A DNA stretch of 64,000 nucleotides from Bartonella schoenbuchensis R1 (GTDB lineage: Bacteria; Pseudomonadota; Alphaproteobacteria; Rhizobiales; Rhizobiaceae): contig NZ_CP019789.1 in the NCBI RefSeq assembly GCF_002022685.1, forward strand, positions 434,001 to 498,000, read 5' to 3'. A program made the translations under genes and the position numbers. Position 1 is the stretch's first letter. Each line of letters opens with the position of its first letter. The notes under the pieces are model-generated. The model was not told where the DNA came from. It did not search any database and saw nothing but the letters and a program-made list of their open reading frames with translations. Of the stretch, positions 50,610 to 58,512 are shown one piece after another.

Positions 50610-51445
50610 ATGCTATTATTAATTTTAGCTGCGTTTTTTCTCATTCTTTTAACAAGTGCTATCTTTTTTTTGCTGCATTTTGACTATGGATCCAAAAAGG
50701 TAGGCAAGTTTTGGTTATGGATGAGGGCAAAAGTCAGATTCATAGAATTGAATCTGGCTTTGAGTATGACTTCATTGATAAAGAGCGCATACAAGAAGTA
50801 CATCTTGAATTACCTAGTACAGCCATTTCTGTTGAAACACACAAGGCTTTTGTACAAAAACCTTATAAGCACCGTAAGGGCCTTTGTGTTTTAAAGGCAT
50901 TTGTTATTTTATTTATTCCATTTGTAACATGCGGTATTTACAGTTTAACAGGCAGTCCGGGAGCCAAAAGTTATTTTTTTAATGAATTAATGGATAAGGA
51001 TCCACAAACGTTAAATAGGCATGAGAAACTTGTACGTTTACAAACGCTTTTTTTTCGCACGCCCAATGATGGCAAGATAGCAGATGTTTTAGCAATCAGT
51101 TATTTTGAGGAAGGTCTTTTTCAGGATGCGGTGAATATTTATTTAGATGCACTTCGTTTAAATGGAGAAACAGCTCCACGGTTGATGGGGTATGGTTTAG
51201 CGTTGGTTGGTTATGAAGGCGGAGTAATTACACAAGAAGCGCAGAATGCTTTTCAAAAGGCTGCAGATTTAGCTCCAGATGATTTTTATCCTCGTTTATT
51301 TTTAGCTGATGCACTTTGTCAGGCTGGTAAGCCTGAACAGGCAGTCCAGCTTTTACAAAATTTTCTCGGTACAATATCTAAAGATGTTTCAGGACGATCC
51401 CGTGTTGAAAAAATGATAGTTCAGTTACGTAATACATGTAATTAG
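50610..51445 (+). pseudogene. ccmI: Cytochrome c biogenesis protein CcmI (CycH), frameshifted near the N-terminus
   Basis: CcmI chaperones apocytochrome c to the CcmF/H heme lyase. The 5' part (from ATG 50610) encodes the N-terminal anchor MLLLILAAFFLILLTSAIFF but leaves frame at about 50698. The rest continues from about 50699 as GRQVLVMDEGKSQ, the second membrane helix KAFVILFIPFVTCGIYSL, the GSPGAKSYFF segment and TPR-like helices ending LFLADALCQAGKPEQAVQLL. One A missing from the A-run 50694-50698 accounts for the break; restored length is about 278 residues, shorter than many CcmI. If the break is real, translation could begin at TTG 50711, giving a protein without its first membrane anchor. 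First gene of ccmI-ccmE-ccmF-ccmH. Confidence 0.8.
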
Positions 51446-51637
51446 ATGTCAAAGAAGTAAATTGGAGCAGCTTAAGGCTATTGAAACAAAAGGGCTTATT
51501 GAGTAGTAAAATTAGATAAGCAAATTGATCAGTGTACAGAATACTGTAAAGCTGTCTAAAAAGATGAAATATATGAATGATTAAATTGTACTTATGTATA
51601 TCACGTAATTTATAAAAATATTTTTTGTAAATAGGCT

Positions 51638-52135
51638 ATGAACAGTCAATCTTTAAAAAGTCTCCCTTCACTTAAGCTTATTTTGAAAAAGCGAAAAAAA
51701 AAGCGCCTGCTACTCATTTTATTATGCCTTTTTATACTGGCAATTGCAGCAGGCTTTTTATTGTACGCAATGCGTAATGCTGCAAGCTTTTTCCGAACGC
51801 CATCTGAGATCACTAGGGAGGATATTTTAACAGGTCATTCTTTGCGTCTAGGTGGCTTTGTTGAAAAAGGGACCGTTGAATACGGTGACAGGATGAAAGT
51901 AACTTTTTTCGTGACAGATCATTCAAAGCGCCAAAAAGTAATTTTCAATGGTATATTACCAGATCTATTTCGTGAAGAGCAGGGTGTTATTGTAGAAGGA
52001 TATTTTGACGAACAGGGGCTTTTTATAGGCACACGTGTTTTGGCAAAACATGATGAGACTTATATGTCTAAGGAAACAGCTGATCATTTAAAAAAGCGTC
52101 ATGGTATGGAAAGGGCATTTGATCGTGCTCGTTGA
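51638..52135 (+). CDS. ccmE: Cytochrome c-type biogenesis heme chaperone CcmE (CycJ)
   Basis: Periplasmic heme chaperone that binds heme covalently and passes it to CcmF. 165 residues: basic N-terminus, one membrane helix (about 22-44, [20 protein letters not shown]), OB-fold domain with [47 protein letters not shown]. The heme-attaching His and the Tyr of the H-x3-Y motif are in AKHDETY. The C-terminal tail is Lys/Arg-rich. It lies 192 bp after ccmI and overlaps the ccmF start. Confidence 0.95.
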   Translation: MNSQSLKSLPSLKLILKKRKKKRLLLILLCLFILAIAAGFLLYAMRNAASFFRTPSEITREDILTGHSLRLGGFVEKGTVEYGDRMKVTFFVTDHSKRQKVIFNGILPDLFREEQGVIVEGYFDEQGLFIGTRVLAKHDETYMSKETADHLKKRHGMERAFDRAR

Positions 52136-54068
52136 ATTGGGTCATATTTTTTTAGCTTCAGCATTTACGGTTAGTTTATTGCAGGCTTTTTTACCTATTT
52201 TGGGTATTTTGTGGGCAGAGCGCTCATTGATGCGGATAGTGGAACCGCTGGCATATATCATCTTTATATTATTGTTCTTGTCTTTTTCAATTATTGTGCA
52301 TGCCTATATGGTATCTGATTTTTCTGTTCTGAATGTTGTTGAGAACTCTCATTCAGAAAAACCAATGTTTTATAAGGTCATTGGTGTTTGGAGTAATCAC
52401 GAAGGATCAATGTTATTATGGGTTTTAATCCTAGCTTTTTTTAGCGCATTAGTGGCATTGTTTAGTCATCAACTGCCAGAAAAATTTAAAGCATTAGTTT
52501 TAAGTTGCCAAAGTTGGATTACAAGCGCTTTTCTTTTATTTATTCTTTTTTTATCCAACCCATTTGTACGTATTAATCCACCAGCATTACAAGGAAATGG
52601 CCTTAATCCTCTTTTACAGGATAATGCTTTAGCAATTCATCCACCACTTCTTTATTTAGGTTATGTTGGTTTTTCAGTTTGTTTTTCTTTTTCAATAGCT
52701 GCATTAGTTACAGGATATGCCGATAAAGTTTGGGCACGTTGGATACGGCCATGGATTCTTCTCTCATGGGTTTTTTTAACGCTTGGGATTATGGTTGGTT
52801 CATATTGGGCTTATTATGAACTTGGCTGGGGTGGTTATTGGTTTTGGGATCCCGTTGAGAATGTTTCACTTATGCCTTGGCTTTCAGGAACGGCTTTCTT
52901 GCATTCTGCTATTGTTCTTGAAAAGCGAAATGCCTTAAAAAGTTGGACTTTGTTTTTAGCCATTCTTACTTTTTCTCTTTCTCTTATGGGGACTTTTCTT
53001 GTTCGTTCGGGTATTTTAATGTCTGTTCATAGTTTTGCTGTTGACCCAGCACGTGGGCAGGCAATTCTTGCTATTTTGCTTTTTTTCATAAGTGGGGCTT
53101 TTTTGCTCTTTGCTTTGCGTGTACCTGTTTTAAAAATAGGTGGATTTTTTCAACCAATTTCGCGTGAAGGTTTTATTGTTTTAAATAATTTATTTCTCAC
53201 CACGGCAACAGCAACAGTGTTAGTTGGTACAGTTTATCCTTATTTTATTGAAGCATTAACTGGACAAAAGATTTCCGTAGGTGCTCATTTTTTTAAACTT
53301 ACATTTGGGCCTTTAATGGTGGTGCTATTATTGTTGGTTCCATTTGGGCCAATGATAGCGTGGAAGCGCGGCGATTTTCTTGCAGTTTTTGAGCGGTTGT
53401 GGTTTGTTTTTGTATTAGCTTGTGTGGCTTGTTTTATCACATTTTATACAACGTCTTGGCGTGATATTTTTGCAGCTTTGGGAGTTGGGCTTTCAATTTT
53501 TGTTGTCTTGGGTAGTTTAGCTGGTCTTTGGGTGAAGAGTGGTCATAGAAAAACACCTGTGCTGATACGAGCAAGGAGATTTTTTAGGTTGCCGTGGTCT
53601 GTTTTTGGAACTGCATTGGCACATATGGGATTAGGGGTCACATTATTTGGTATTGTTTGTGTTGCAACTTTTGAGCAAGAACAGATGTTAACCATGCAAA
53701 TAGGGGATACGGTTACAATAGCTGGTAAAACTATTCGTTTTGACGCATTACGTAATGTTGCTTTCTCAAATTATTCTGAAATGCAATTTGATTTTAAAAT
53801 ATATAAAAATCAGAAATCTGTGCGCAATGTAACGGCATCAAAAAGATTTTACCCAAGTAAAAATATATCAACGACAAAAGTTGGTATTAAAAGTTATGGT
53901 TTTTCTCAATTTTATGTTGAACCAGGTCGGATAGGTGATCAAGGTCTTGATGTATATATACGGTGGAAATCTTATGTGATCTGTATTTGGTTTGGTGCAT
54001 TGATGATGGCAATTGGTGGCTGTTTTTCCTTTTTAGGTTATTGGTTACGTATAAGGATGCATCAATGA
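52125..54068 (+). CDS. ccmF: Cytochrome c heme lyase subunit CcmF (CycK)
   Basis: Large inner-membrane protein of the System I heme ligation complex. About 647 residues, with some 14 hydrophobic helices. The tryptophan-rich WWD signature [20 protein letters not shown] lies near residue 240, and other family blocks are [37 protein letters not shown] and [16 protein letters not shown]. The frame is open from 52101 within ccmE, but GTG 52125 ([10 protein letters not shown]) sits nine bases after AAAGGG and matches CcmF N-termini. Overlaps ccmE by 11 bp. Confidence 0.95.
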   Translation: MLVELGHIFLASAFTVSLLQAFLPILGILWAERSLMRIVEPLAYIIFILLFLSFSIIVHAYMVSDFSVLNVVENSHSEKPMFYKVIGVWSNHEGSMLLWVLILAFFSALVALFSHQLPEKFKALVLSCQSWITSAFLLFILFLSNPFVRINPPALQGNGLNPLLQDNALAIHPPLLYLGYVGFSVCFSFSIAALVTGYADKVWARWIRPWILLSWVFLTLGIMVGSYWAYYELGWGGYWFWDPVENVSLMPWLSGTAFLHSAIVLEKRNALKSWTLFLAILTFSLSLMGTFLVRSGILMSVHSFAVDPARGQAILAILLFFISGAFLLFALRVPVLKIGGFFQPISREGFIVLNNLFLTTATATVLVGTVYPYFIEALTGQKISVGAHFFKLTFGPLMVVLLLLVPFGPMIAWKRGDFLAVFERLWFVFVLACVACFITFYTTSWRDIFAALGVGLSIFVVLGSLAGLWVKSGHRKTPVLIRARRFFRLPWSVFGTALAHMGLGVTLFGIVCVATFEQEQMLTMQIGDTVTIAGKTIRFDALRNVAFSNYSEMQFDFKIYKNQKSVRNVTASKRFYPSKNISTTKVGIKSYGFSQFYVEPGRIGDQGLDVYIRWKSYVICIWFGALMMAIGGCFSFLGYWLRIRMHQ

Positions 54069-54107
54069 GTAATTTCCAATTTTAAATATTTTTGAAAGAG
54101 TATTGCG

Positions 54108-54536
54108 GTGAAAAGGTTTTTCTGTTGGGCTTTTATTTTTTGTGTTATCCTTTCTCCTATACAATTTGTGATAGCAGTAGAGCCACATGAAATTTTAGAA
54201 GACCCAATACTTGAATCACGGGCTCGTAATATTTCATCACAGTTGCGTTGCCCAGTTTGCTACAATCAATCGATTAATGATTCAGATGCTCCATTGGCAC
54301 ATGATTTACGCCTTTTAATACGTGAACGCTTAAAAGCAGGTGATAGTGATCAACAGATTATTGATTTCCTTGTTGAAAGATATGGTGAATTTATTTTATT
54401 GGAGTTACCATTCAATAAAATAACATGGTTTTTATGGTTATTTCCTCTGATATTTCTTATCATTGGTACCAGTGTTATATTTTTTCAAATAAAACGTCGT
54501 AAACGCTCAAAATTAATTGCTTTCAAAACTAAATGA
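54108..54536 (+). CDS. ccmH: Cytochrome c-type biogenesis protein CcmH (CycL)
   Basis: Periplasmic thiol-redox protein that reduces the apocytochrome CxxCH site before heme attachment. 142 residues: signal helix about 3-23, the redox motif in SSQLRCPVCYNQSINDSDA (Cys-Pro-Val-Cys), the family segments AHDLRLLIRERL and GDSDQQIIDFLVERYGEFIL, and a C-terminal membrane anchor about 104-127 followed by basic residues. Start GTG 54108 after a GAAAGAG site. It closes the ccmIEFH set; ccmABCD and ccmG are elsewhere, as in other Rhizobiales. Confidence 0.95.
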   Translation: MKRFFCWAFIFCVILSPIQFVIAVEPHEILEDPILESRARNISSQLRCPVCYNQSINDSDAPLAHDLRLLIRERLKAGDSDQQIIDFLVERYGEFILLELPFNKITWFLWLFPLIFLIIGTSVIFFQIKRRKRSKLIAFKTK

Positions 54537-54751
54537 ATAGAGATGACTAAAATGTTATCAAAGTGAAATAAATTATATACAGAAAAGAAGTTTGGTCTGT
54601 TTAAATTAATGCTTTGTCTCTATTTATTATTATGAATTGTTGTTTGTCTAACCTTACAAAACTTTAACGATTTAGACAGAAAACGGTAAGGTCTGTTGTT
54701 TTATTACTAATTTCATAAAGACCTCAATATTACTAAATAGGAGCACACAAA

Positions 54752-56260
54752 ATGGTTAAACCAATCTTCCGTATGATATCGCCGGCAATAGGTCTTTCTA
54801 CGGTTTTAGCAAGTACAATGTTTTTGAGTGGATCAAACTTTTGGATGACAGAAGCTCATGCAGATCCTGTATTTGTTCCATCAGTGCAGCAGCAGGGGTT
54901 TGCAAATATTGTGTCTCAAGTAAAGCCTGCAGTTGTTTCAGTGCAGGTGAAGAGCAATGCAAAAAAAGAAGAGTGGTTCTTTGATGGCTTTTTTAGTGCT
55001 CCAGGTATTGATCAATTACCAGATCAACATCCTTTTAAAAAATTTTTCAAAGAGTTTTATGACCGTGGTTGGCCTAACAATAAGCATTCTCATCGTTCGC
55101 ATAAACCCCGTCCTATAGCTTTTGGATCTGGTTTTTTTATTTCGCCTGATGGTTATATCGTGACTAATGATCACGTAATTTCTGATGGAACAAGCTATTC
55201 TGTTGTTCTTGATGATGGTACAGAACTTAATGCCAAACTTATTGGAACAGATTCTCGAACTGATTTAGCAGTGTTAAAAGTAGATGACAAACGAACATTC
55301 CCATATGTTGATTTTGCTGATGATTCAAAGCTTTATGTTGGCGATTGGGTTGTTGCTGTTGGTAATCCATTTGGTCTTGGTGGAACTGTAACAGCAGGGA
55401 TTGTTTCAGCACGTGGACGTGATATCGGTGCTGGTATTTATGATGATTTTATTCAGATTGATGCTGCTGTTAATAGGGGAAATTCTGGTGGGCCAACTTT
55501 TAATCTTAATGGGCAAGTTGTTGGGATTAATACAGCAATTTTTTCTCCCTCTGGAGGAAATGTTGGAATTGCATTTGCTATCCCTGCAACAACAGCAAAA
55601 CAGGTTGTAAAGCAGCTTATTGAAAAAGGTTCAGTTCAACGTGGTTGGCTTGGTGTTCAGATTCAACCAGTAACCAAGGAAATTTCTGATTCAGTAGGTT
55701 TAAAAGAAACCAAGGGTGCTTTAGTTACTGATCCACTCAAAGGGCCTGCAGAAAAGGCTGGTATTAAAACAGGTGATGTAATTATTGCAGTAAATGGTGA
55801 AAAGGTTACTGATGCGCGTGATCTAGCAAGACGTATTGCGCATATTAGACCGGGAGAAACAGCAGTCTTAAATGTTTGGAGATCTGGCAAAGAAGAAAAA
55901 ATTAAGGTTAAGCTTGATGCAATGCCAGAAAGTGAAAATAAAAAAGAGGCTTCAAGGTCTTCATCAAGTAAGCAACAAAGTTCGAATGAAACGCTAGAAG
56001 ATTACGGTTTAATTGTAAGCCCTTCTGATGATAGCACAGGAATGGTTGTAAACGATGTGGATTCCGATTCAGAAGCAGCAGAGAAGGGAATTCGCCCTGG
56101 TGATGTAATTGTAACAGTTAATAATAAACCGGTTAAAAAGGTGTCTGATATTACTGATGCAATTAAGAATGCGCAAAAGCTAGGACGAAATGCAATATTG
56201 TTGCAAGTGCGTACAAATGATCAAAATCGTTTTATTGCTCTTCAAATTGTTAAGAAATAA
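54752..56260 (+). CDS. degP: Periplasmic serine protease, Do/HtrA family
   Basis: Envelope protease-chaperone degrading misfolded exported proteins. 502 residues: signal peptide about 1-37 (cleavage near AHA-DP), chymotrypsin-like domain with triad H141 (VTNDHVIS), D171 (RTDLAVLK) and S245 (NRGNSGGP), then two PDZ domains (about 290-385 and 410-500). A Ser/Lys-rich linker near 392-412 separates the PDZ domains. ATG 54752 follows TAGGAG. In S. meliloti degP1 follows cycHJKL, as here, and is followed by a two-component pair. Confidence 0.96.
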   Translation: MVKPIFRMISPAIGLSTVLASTMFLSGSNFWMTEAHADPVFVPSVQQQGFANIVSQVKPAVVSVQVKSNAKKEEWFFDGFFSAPGIDQLPDQHPFKKFFKEFYDRGWPNNKHSHRSHKPRPIAFGSGFFISPDGYIVTNDHVISDGTSYSVVLDDGTELNAKLIGTDSRTDLAVLKVDDKRTFPYVDFADDSKLYVGDWVVAVGNPFGLGGTVTAGIVSARGRDIGAGIYDDFIQIDAAVNRGNSGGPTFNLNGQVVGINTAIFSPSGGNVGIAFAIPATTAKQVVKQLIEKGSVQRGWLGVQIQPVTKEISDSVGLKETKGALVTDPLKGPAEKAGIKTGDVIIAVNGEKVTDARDLARRIAHIRPGETAVLNVWRSGKEEKIKVKLDAMPESENKKEASRSSSSKQQSSNETLEDYGLIVSPSDDSTGMVVNDVDSDSEAAEKGIRPGDVIVTVNNKPVKKVSDITDAIKNAQKLGRNAILLQVRTNDQNRFIALQIVKK

Positions 56261-56274
56261 CGTCTGTTAACAGT

Positions 56275-56303
56275 GGGGCAGAATTTTTATGAATTTCTGT
56301 CCC
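56275..56303 (+). terminator. Hairpin after degP
   Basis: GGGGCAGAATT and AATTTCTGTCCC form a stem of nine to ten pairs (one G-U) around a short AT loop, 15 bp after the degP stop. There is no strong run of T afterwards, so it may be a weak terminator or an mRNA-stabilising element that limits read-through into the next two-component genes. Confidence 0.5.
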
Positions 56304-56338
56304 ATAATTGTTTAATAAAATAATTGGAGAAGCGTTTT

Positions 56339-57025
56339 ATGAAGATACTTGTCATTGAAGATGATCGTGAAACAGGACGTTATCTTGAAAAGGCGTTTTT
56401 GGAAGTAGGATATACAGCTGATATTGCTTGTGACGGGGACACTGGTTATTCTTTGGCTGAAACAGGCAATTATGACGTTATGGTTGTTGATCGGATGCTA
56501 CCACATCGTGATGGTCTGTCCATTGTTTCTGAATTACGTGCCAAGGGCAATGAAACGCCAGTTCTTATTCTTTCTGCTTTAGGGCAAGTTGATGACCGTG
56601 TAACAGGTTTACGTGCAGGAGGTGACGATTATCTGACAAAACCTTATGCATTTTTAGAGCTTCTTGCACGTATTGAAGTATTGCAACGACGGAAAAGCCC
56701 TAAAGAGGCAGAAACTGTTTATTGCGTAGGCAATCTTGAGCTTGATCGGTTAGCGCATACAGTAAAACGTGGTGGAATAAATATCATATTACAACCACGC
56801 GAATTTCGTTTGCTTGAATATTTAATGCGGTATGCTGGTCAGGTTGTTACACGCACTATGCTTTTGGAAAATGTTTGGGATTATCATTTTGATCCGCAAA
56901 CAAATGTAATTGATGTTCATATATCTCGCTTGAGAGCAAAAATTGAAAAAGACTTTGATATTCCACTTTTACATACGGTACGTGGAGCTGGATATATGCT
57001 AAAGGCTCCAGACAAAACAATATGA
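56339..57025 (+). CDS. OmpR-family two-component response regulator
   Basis: 228 residues. Receiver domain with acidic residues EDD (7-9), phospho-acceptor D51 in VMVVDRMLPHRDG, and K in YLTKPYAFLEL. Winged-helix domain about 128-225 with LQPREFRLLEYLMRY and NVIDVHISRLRAKIE. Resembles the QseB/CopR/TctD branch. The frame is open from TTG 56324, but the ATG at 56339 is preceded by TTGGAGAAG and is the obvious start. The stop overlaps the kinase ATG (57022-57025). The adjacent degP suggests an envelope-stress or metal signal, but the regulon is unknown. Confidence 0.92.
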   Translation: MKILVIEDDRETGRYLEKAFLEVGYTADIACDGDTGYSLAETGNYDVMVVDRMLPHRDGLSIVSELRAKGNETPVLILSALGQVDDRVTGLRAGGDDYLTKPYAFLELLARIEVLQRRKSPKEAETVYCVGNLELDRLAHTVKRGGINIILQPREFRLLEYLMRYAGQVVTRTMLLENVWDYHFDPQTNVIDVHISRLRAKIEKDFDIPLLHTVRGAGYMLKAPDKTI

Positions 57026-58404
57026 ACCGTTTAATCAATATAATGCGCACAACTGCTCTAAGGCTTTCTGCACTTTATATTTTATTGTTTAGTTTGGTTG
57101 CAGCTGGTCTTTCTATTTATATGACAGCATTTGCTGTCTCATTATTAACAGATCAAACTGAACAAGCTTTACGTGAAGAATTAAGGAATATTGAAAGCGC
57201 TTATAATTATGGTGGGTTGTCTTTATTAATGCGTACTATTGATTATCGTTCGCGACAACCTGGGGCTTTTCTTTATCTTGTTACTGATCCTATGGGGCGT
57301 ATTTTAACAGGCAATGTTGCGCGGATTGAACCTGGTCTGCTAAAATATAATGGCTTTCTTTCGGATTCTTTTTTATATTCACGTTTTGGAGAGCATGGCA
57401 AAACAAGTGAGCATCGTGCTTTAGCAGTTGTTGTTGATTTACCAAATGCTATGAAACTTCTTGTTGGACGGGATTTAGATGAACCAGAACGTTTTGCAAA
57501 GGTTATTCGTAAAGCTGTGGTGATTGCTCTTATAGCAATGGTTGGAGGGGCTTTGCTAATATGGTTTTTTGTTGGCAGACGGGCGTTGCAGAGGATTGAT
57601 CGTGTCACAGCTGCATCACAACATTTAATGGATGGTGATTTTAGTGAGCGCTTACCTGTTTCTCAAGCAGGTGATGAGTTTGATCGATTATCAGCTAATC
57701 TCAATGTTATGTTAGATCGTATTGAAGAATTAAATATTGGTCTACGTCAGGTATCAGATAATATTGCTCATGATCTTAAGACGCCGCTAACACGTCTTAG
57801 AAATCGCGCTGAAGAAGCGCTGTCAGGGCAAAAGACAGAGCTTGAATATCGGCAGGCGCTGGATGATGTTATTGCTGAATCAGATCAACTTATTCGTACT
57901 TTTAATGCTATTTTGATGATTTCCCGCATTGAGGCTAGCAGTTCTATTGCGCATCTTGAACCCATGAATGTGAAGTTAATTCTTGAAGATGCCGTTGAAC
58001 TTTATGAACCTTTTGCTGAAGAAGCGGGTATTTTGCTTCGATTAGGGCATGTATTTGATAAAGAGGTCAGGCTCAATCGTGAGCTTATTGCACAATCGAT
58101 TTTTAATCTCATTGATAATGCAATCAAATATGCACCTAGTGGTGAAAAAAATACAGAAATTTCTTTGTCAATGGAATACCGTGGCGAATGTTTGCTTGTT
58201 GTGGTTAGTGATAATGGTCCGGGAATTGCAGAAGATAAGCGTGAAAAAGTAACAGAACGGTTTGTTCGCCTTGAGAAAAGCCGCACACAGCCTGGTTGTG
58301 GTATTGGTTTAAGTATAGCAAAAGCTGTTATGAAATTTCATGGGGGAGAGTTGTTGCTTGAAGATGCAAACCCAGGGCTTAGAGCTGTTTTGATGTTTCC
58401 TTAA
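57022..58404 (+). CDS. Two-component sensor histidine kinase
   Basis: 460 residues, inner membrane. Helices at about 14-42 and 163-185 enclose a periplasmic domain of about 120 residues. HAMP domain about 186-240, HisKA with H250 in SDNIAHDLKTPLTRL, and HATPase with NLIDNAIKYAPSG (N box), SDNGPGIAEDK (G1) and GCGIGLSIAKAVM (G2, with Cys for the usual Thr). Coupled to the response regulator by a 4-bp overlap. Second complete OmpR-type pair within 10 kb. Confidence 0.92.
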   Translation: MNRLINIMRTTALRLSALYILLFSLVAAGLSIYMTAFAVSLLTDQTEQALREELRNIESAYNYGGLSLLMRTIDYRSRQPGAFLYLVTDPMGRILTGNVARIEPGLLKYNGFLSDSFLYSRFGEHGKTSEHRALAVVVDLPNAMKLLVGRDLDEPERFAKVIRKAVVIALIAMVGGALLIWFFVGRRALQRIDRVTAASQHLMDGDFSERLPVSQAGDEFDRLSANLNVMLDRIEELNIGLRQVSDNIAHDLKTPLTRLRNRAEEALSGQKTELEYRQALDDVIAESDQLIRTFNAILMISRIEASSSIAHLEPMNVKLILEDAVELYEPFAEEAGILLRLGHVFDKEVRLNRELIAQSIFNLIDNAIKYAPSGEKNTEISLSMEYRGECLLVVVSDNGPGIAEDKREKVTERFVRLEKSRTQPGCGIGLSIAKAVMKFHGGELLLEDANPGLRAVLMFP

Positions 58405-58512
58405 TATTTGTTTACTTCATCACTTTATTTGATGTGTGTAAGACTGTTTTTCTAAGTCTATAATGTAAATATAATAAAATGAAACTCAAAATGCTTCCTC
58501 AAGGAAATGTAG

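Noticed and set aside
50610..50894. Separate 94-residue membrane protein
   Set aside because: Only its first 30 or so residues are protein-like; they are the CcmI N-terminal anchor, and the rest is out-of-frame ccmI.
54660..54700. Short inverted repeat ACAGA/TCTGT upstream of degP as an operator
   Set aside because: Only five base pairs; such matches are expected by chance and no known box fits.
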